From contig JBDNFP010000300.1 in the NCBI GenBank assembly GCA_041689775.1, positions 1 to 23,986 of the forward strand: a DNA stretch of 23,986 nt. The letters run 5' to 3'. Below, in pieces: positions 23,732 to 23,986 of the stretch. Under the pieces are notes generated by a model. The model had not been told where the DNA came from, searched no databases, and saw nothing but the letters and a program-made list of their open reading frames with translations. The position numbers were made by a program, and so were the translations under genes. The stretch is from JBDNFP01 sp041689775. Lineage in GTDB: Bacteria; Bacteroidota; Bacteroidia; Cytophagales; Spirosomataceae. The first letter of the stretch is position 1; each line of letters starts with the position of its first letter.

Positions 23732-23986
23732 GGGTTTTTAGGTAAATTCTTCAAAGTAATTTAGGAAATATACTTTATAGTAACGCCAATATGGTTCTAA
23801 ATGTTAGTAAAATTTTGACAATGAGTGTCGTTACACTGTAAACAACAGGTTAAACGCATTATAATTCTTTGGCATCTATAAAGTTAAGAACTTTGTGAGA
23901 TGAACTGGGGAAAATACTTTGGGTCTGTACCTGACTTTAGGATAAAACGGTGCAAGCACCATAATTTATTGGATATTTTAGTAATA
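23732..23986. other. AT-rich right-edge intergenic region, no gene seen
   Basis: These 255 bases hold no coding region I can support. Small inverted repeats are present: AGTGT-CGTT-ACACT (23824-23837) and GGTGC-AA-GCACC (23949-23960). They may belong to the leader or terminator of something beyond the window edge, but nothing here decides that. Confidence 0.4.

Noticed and set aside
23811..23837. TTGACA with downstream AT-rich sequence as a sigma-70 promoter at the right edge.
   Set aside because: Bacteroidota primary promoters use TTG/TAnnTTTG; there is no matching -7 element at the right spacing and no gene is visible.

Overview
The window reads as chromosome of a Bacteroidota bacterium, probably a Cytophagales-type marine or environmental lineage (the order is inferred). 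Three things point there: a complete Alternative Complex III (ACIII) operon fused to an aa3 oxidase operon, candidate promoters of the Bacteroidota form TTG-N18/19-TAnnTTTG, and a tRNA-Tyr/Gly/Thr cluster of the kind that precedes tuf in this phylum. Almost everything is on the minus strand, so gene order below is read from high to low coordinates. I see no prophage, insertion sequence, CRISPR array or other clear mobile element.

Right end (23986 to 20900): an HNH endonuclease gene, a 300-base gap that holds an unexplained set of inverted repeats plus a good rpsA promoter, the six-S1-domain ribosomal protein S1 gene, a hairpin, tRNA-Cys(GCA), and a 17-bp perfect terminator stem.

Middle (20714 to 4004): about 16.6 kb of closely spaced, co-directional genes behind one promoter region with two overlapping candidate promoters, ending at one strong terminator. 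First come the six ACIII subunits actA-B-C-D-E-F (quinol:electron acceptor oxidoreductase), then oxidase subunits II and I, heme A synthase (ctaA), heme O synthase (ctaB), two tandem subunit III genes, subunit IV, and three small assembly-type genes: a SCO-like protein that has lost every cysteine, a DUF420 membrane protein, and a 94-residue exported protein with a CxxC motif. Together this is a full menaquinol-to-oxygen branch with the enzymes for its heme A and a probable assembly module. ACIII hands electrons through its c hemes to CuA of subunit II; such supercomplexes are known in Flavobacterium.

Left end (4005 to 1): murI (glutamate racemase) is the only clear plus-strand gene and converges on the respiratory operon. 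It is divergent from a three-gene unit: ECF-type sigma factor, single-pass probable anti-sigma protein, and a predicted outer-membrane beta-barrel protein carrying a 15-residue repeat. A bidirectional terminator closes that unit. Then come tRNA-Tyr, tRNA-Gly and tRNA-Thr from one good promoter, probably leading into tuf beyond the edge.

Most of the window is conserved housekeeping DNA. The parts most worth attention are the cysteine-free SCO homologue and CxxC mini-protein at the operon end, the six-heme ActA fusion, the sigma/anti-sigma/barrel unit, and the structured gap next to rpsA.
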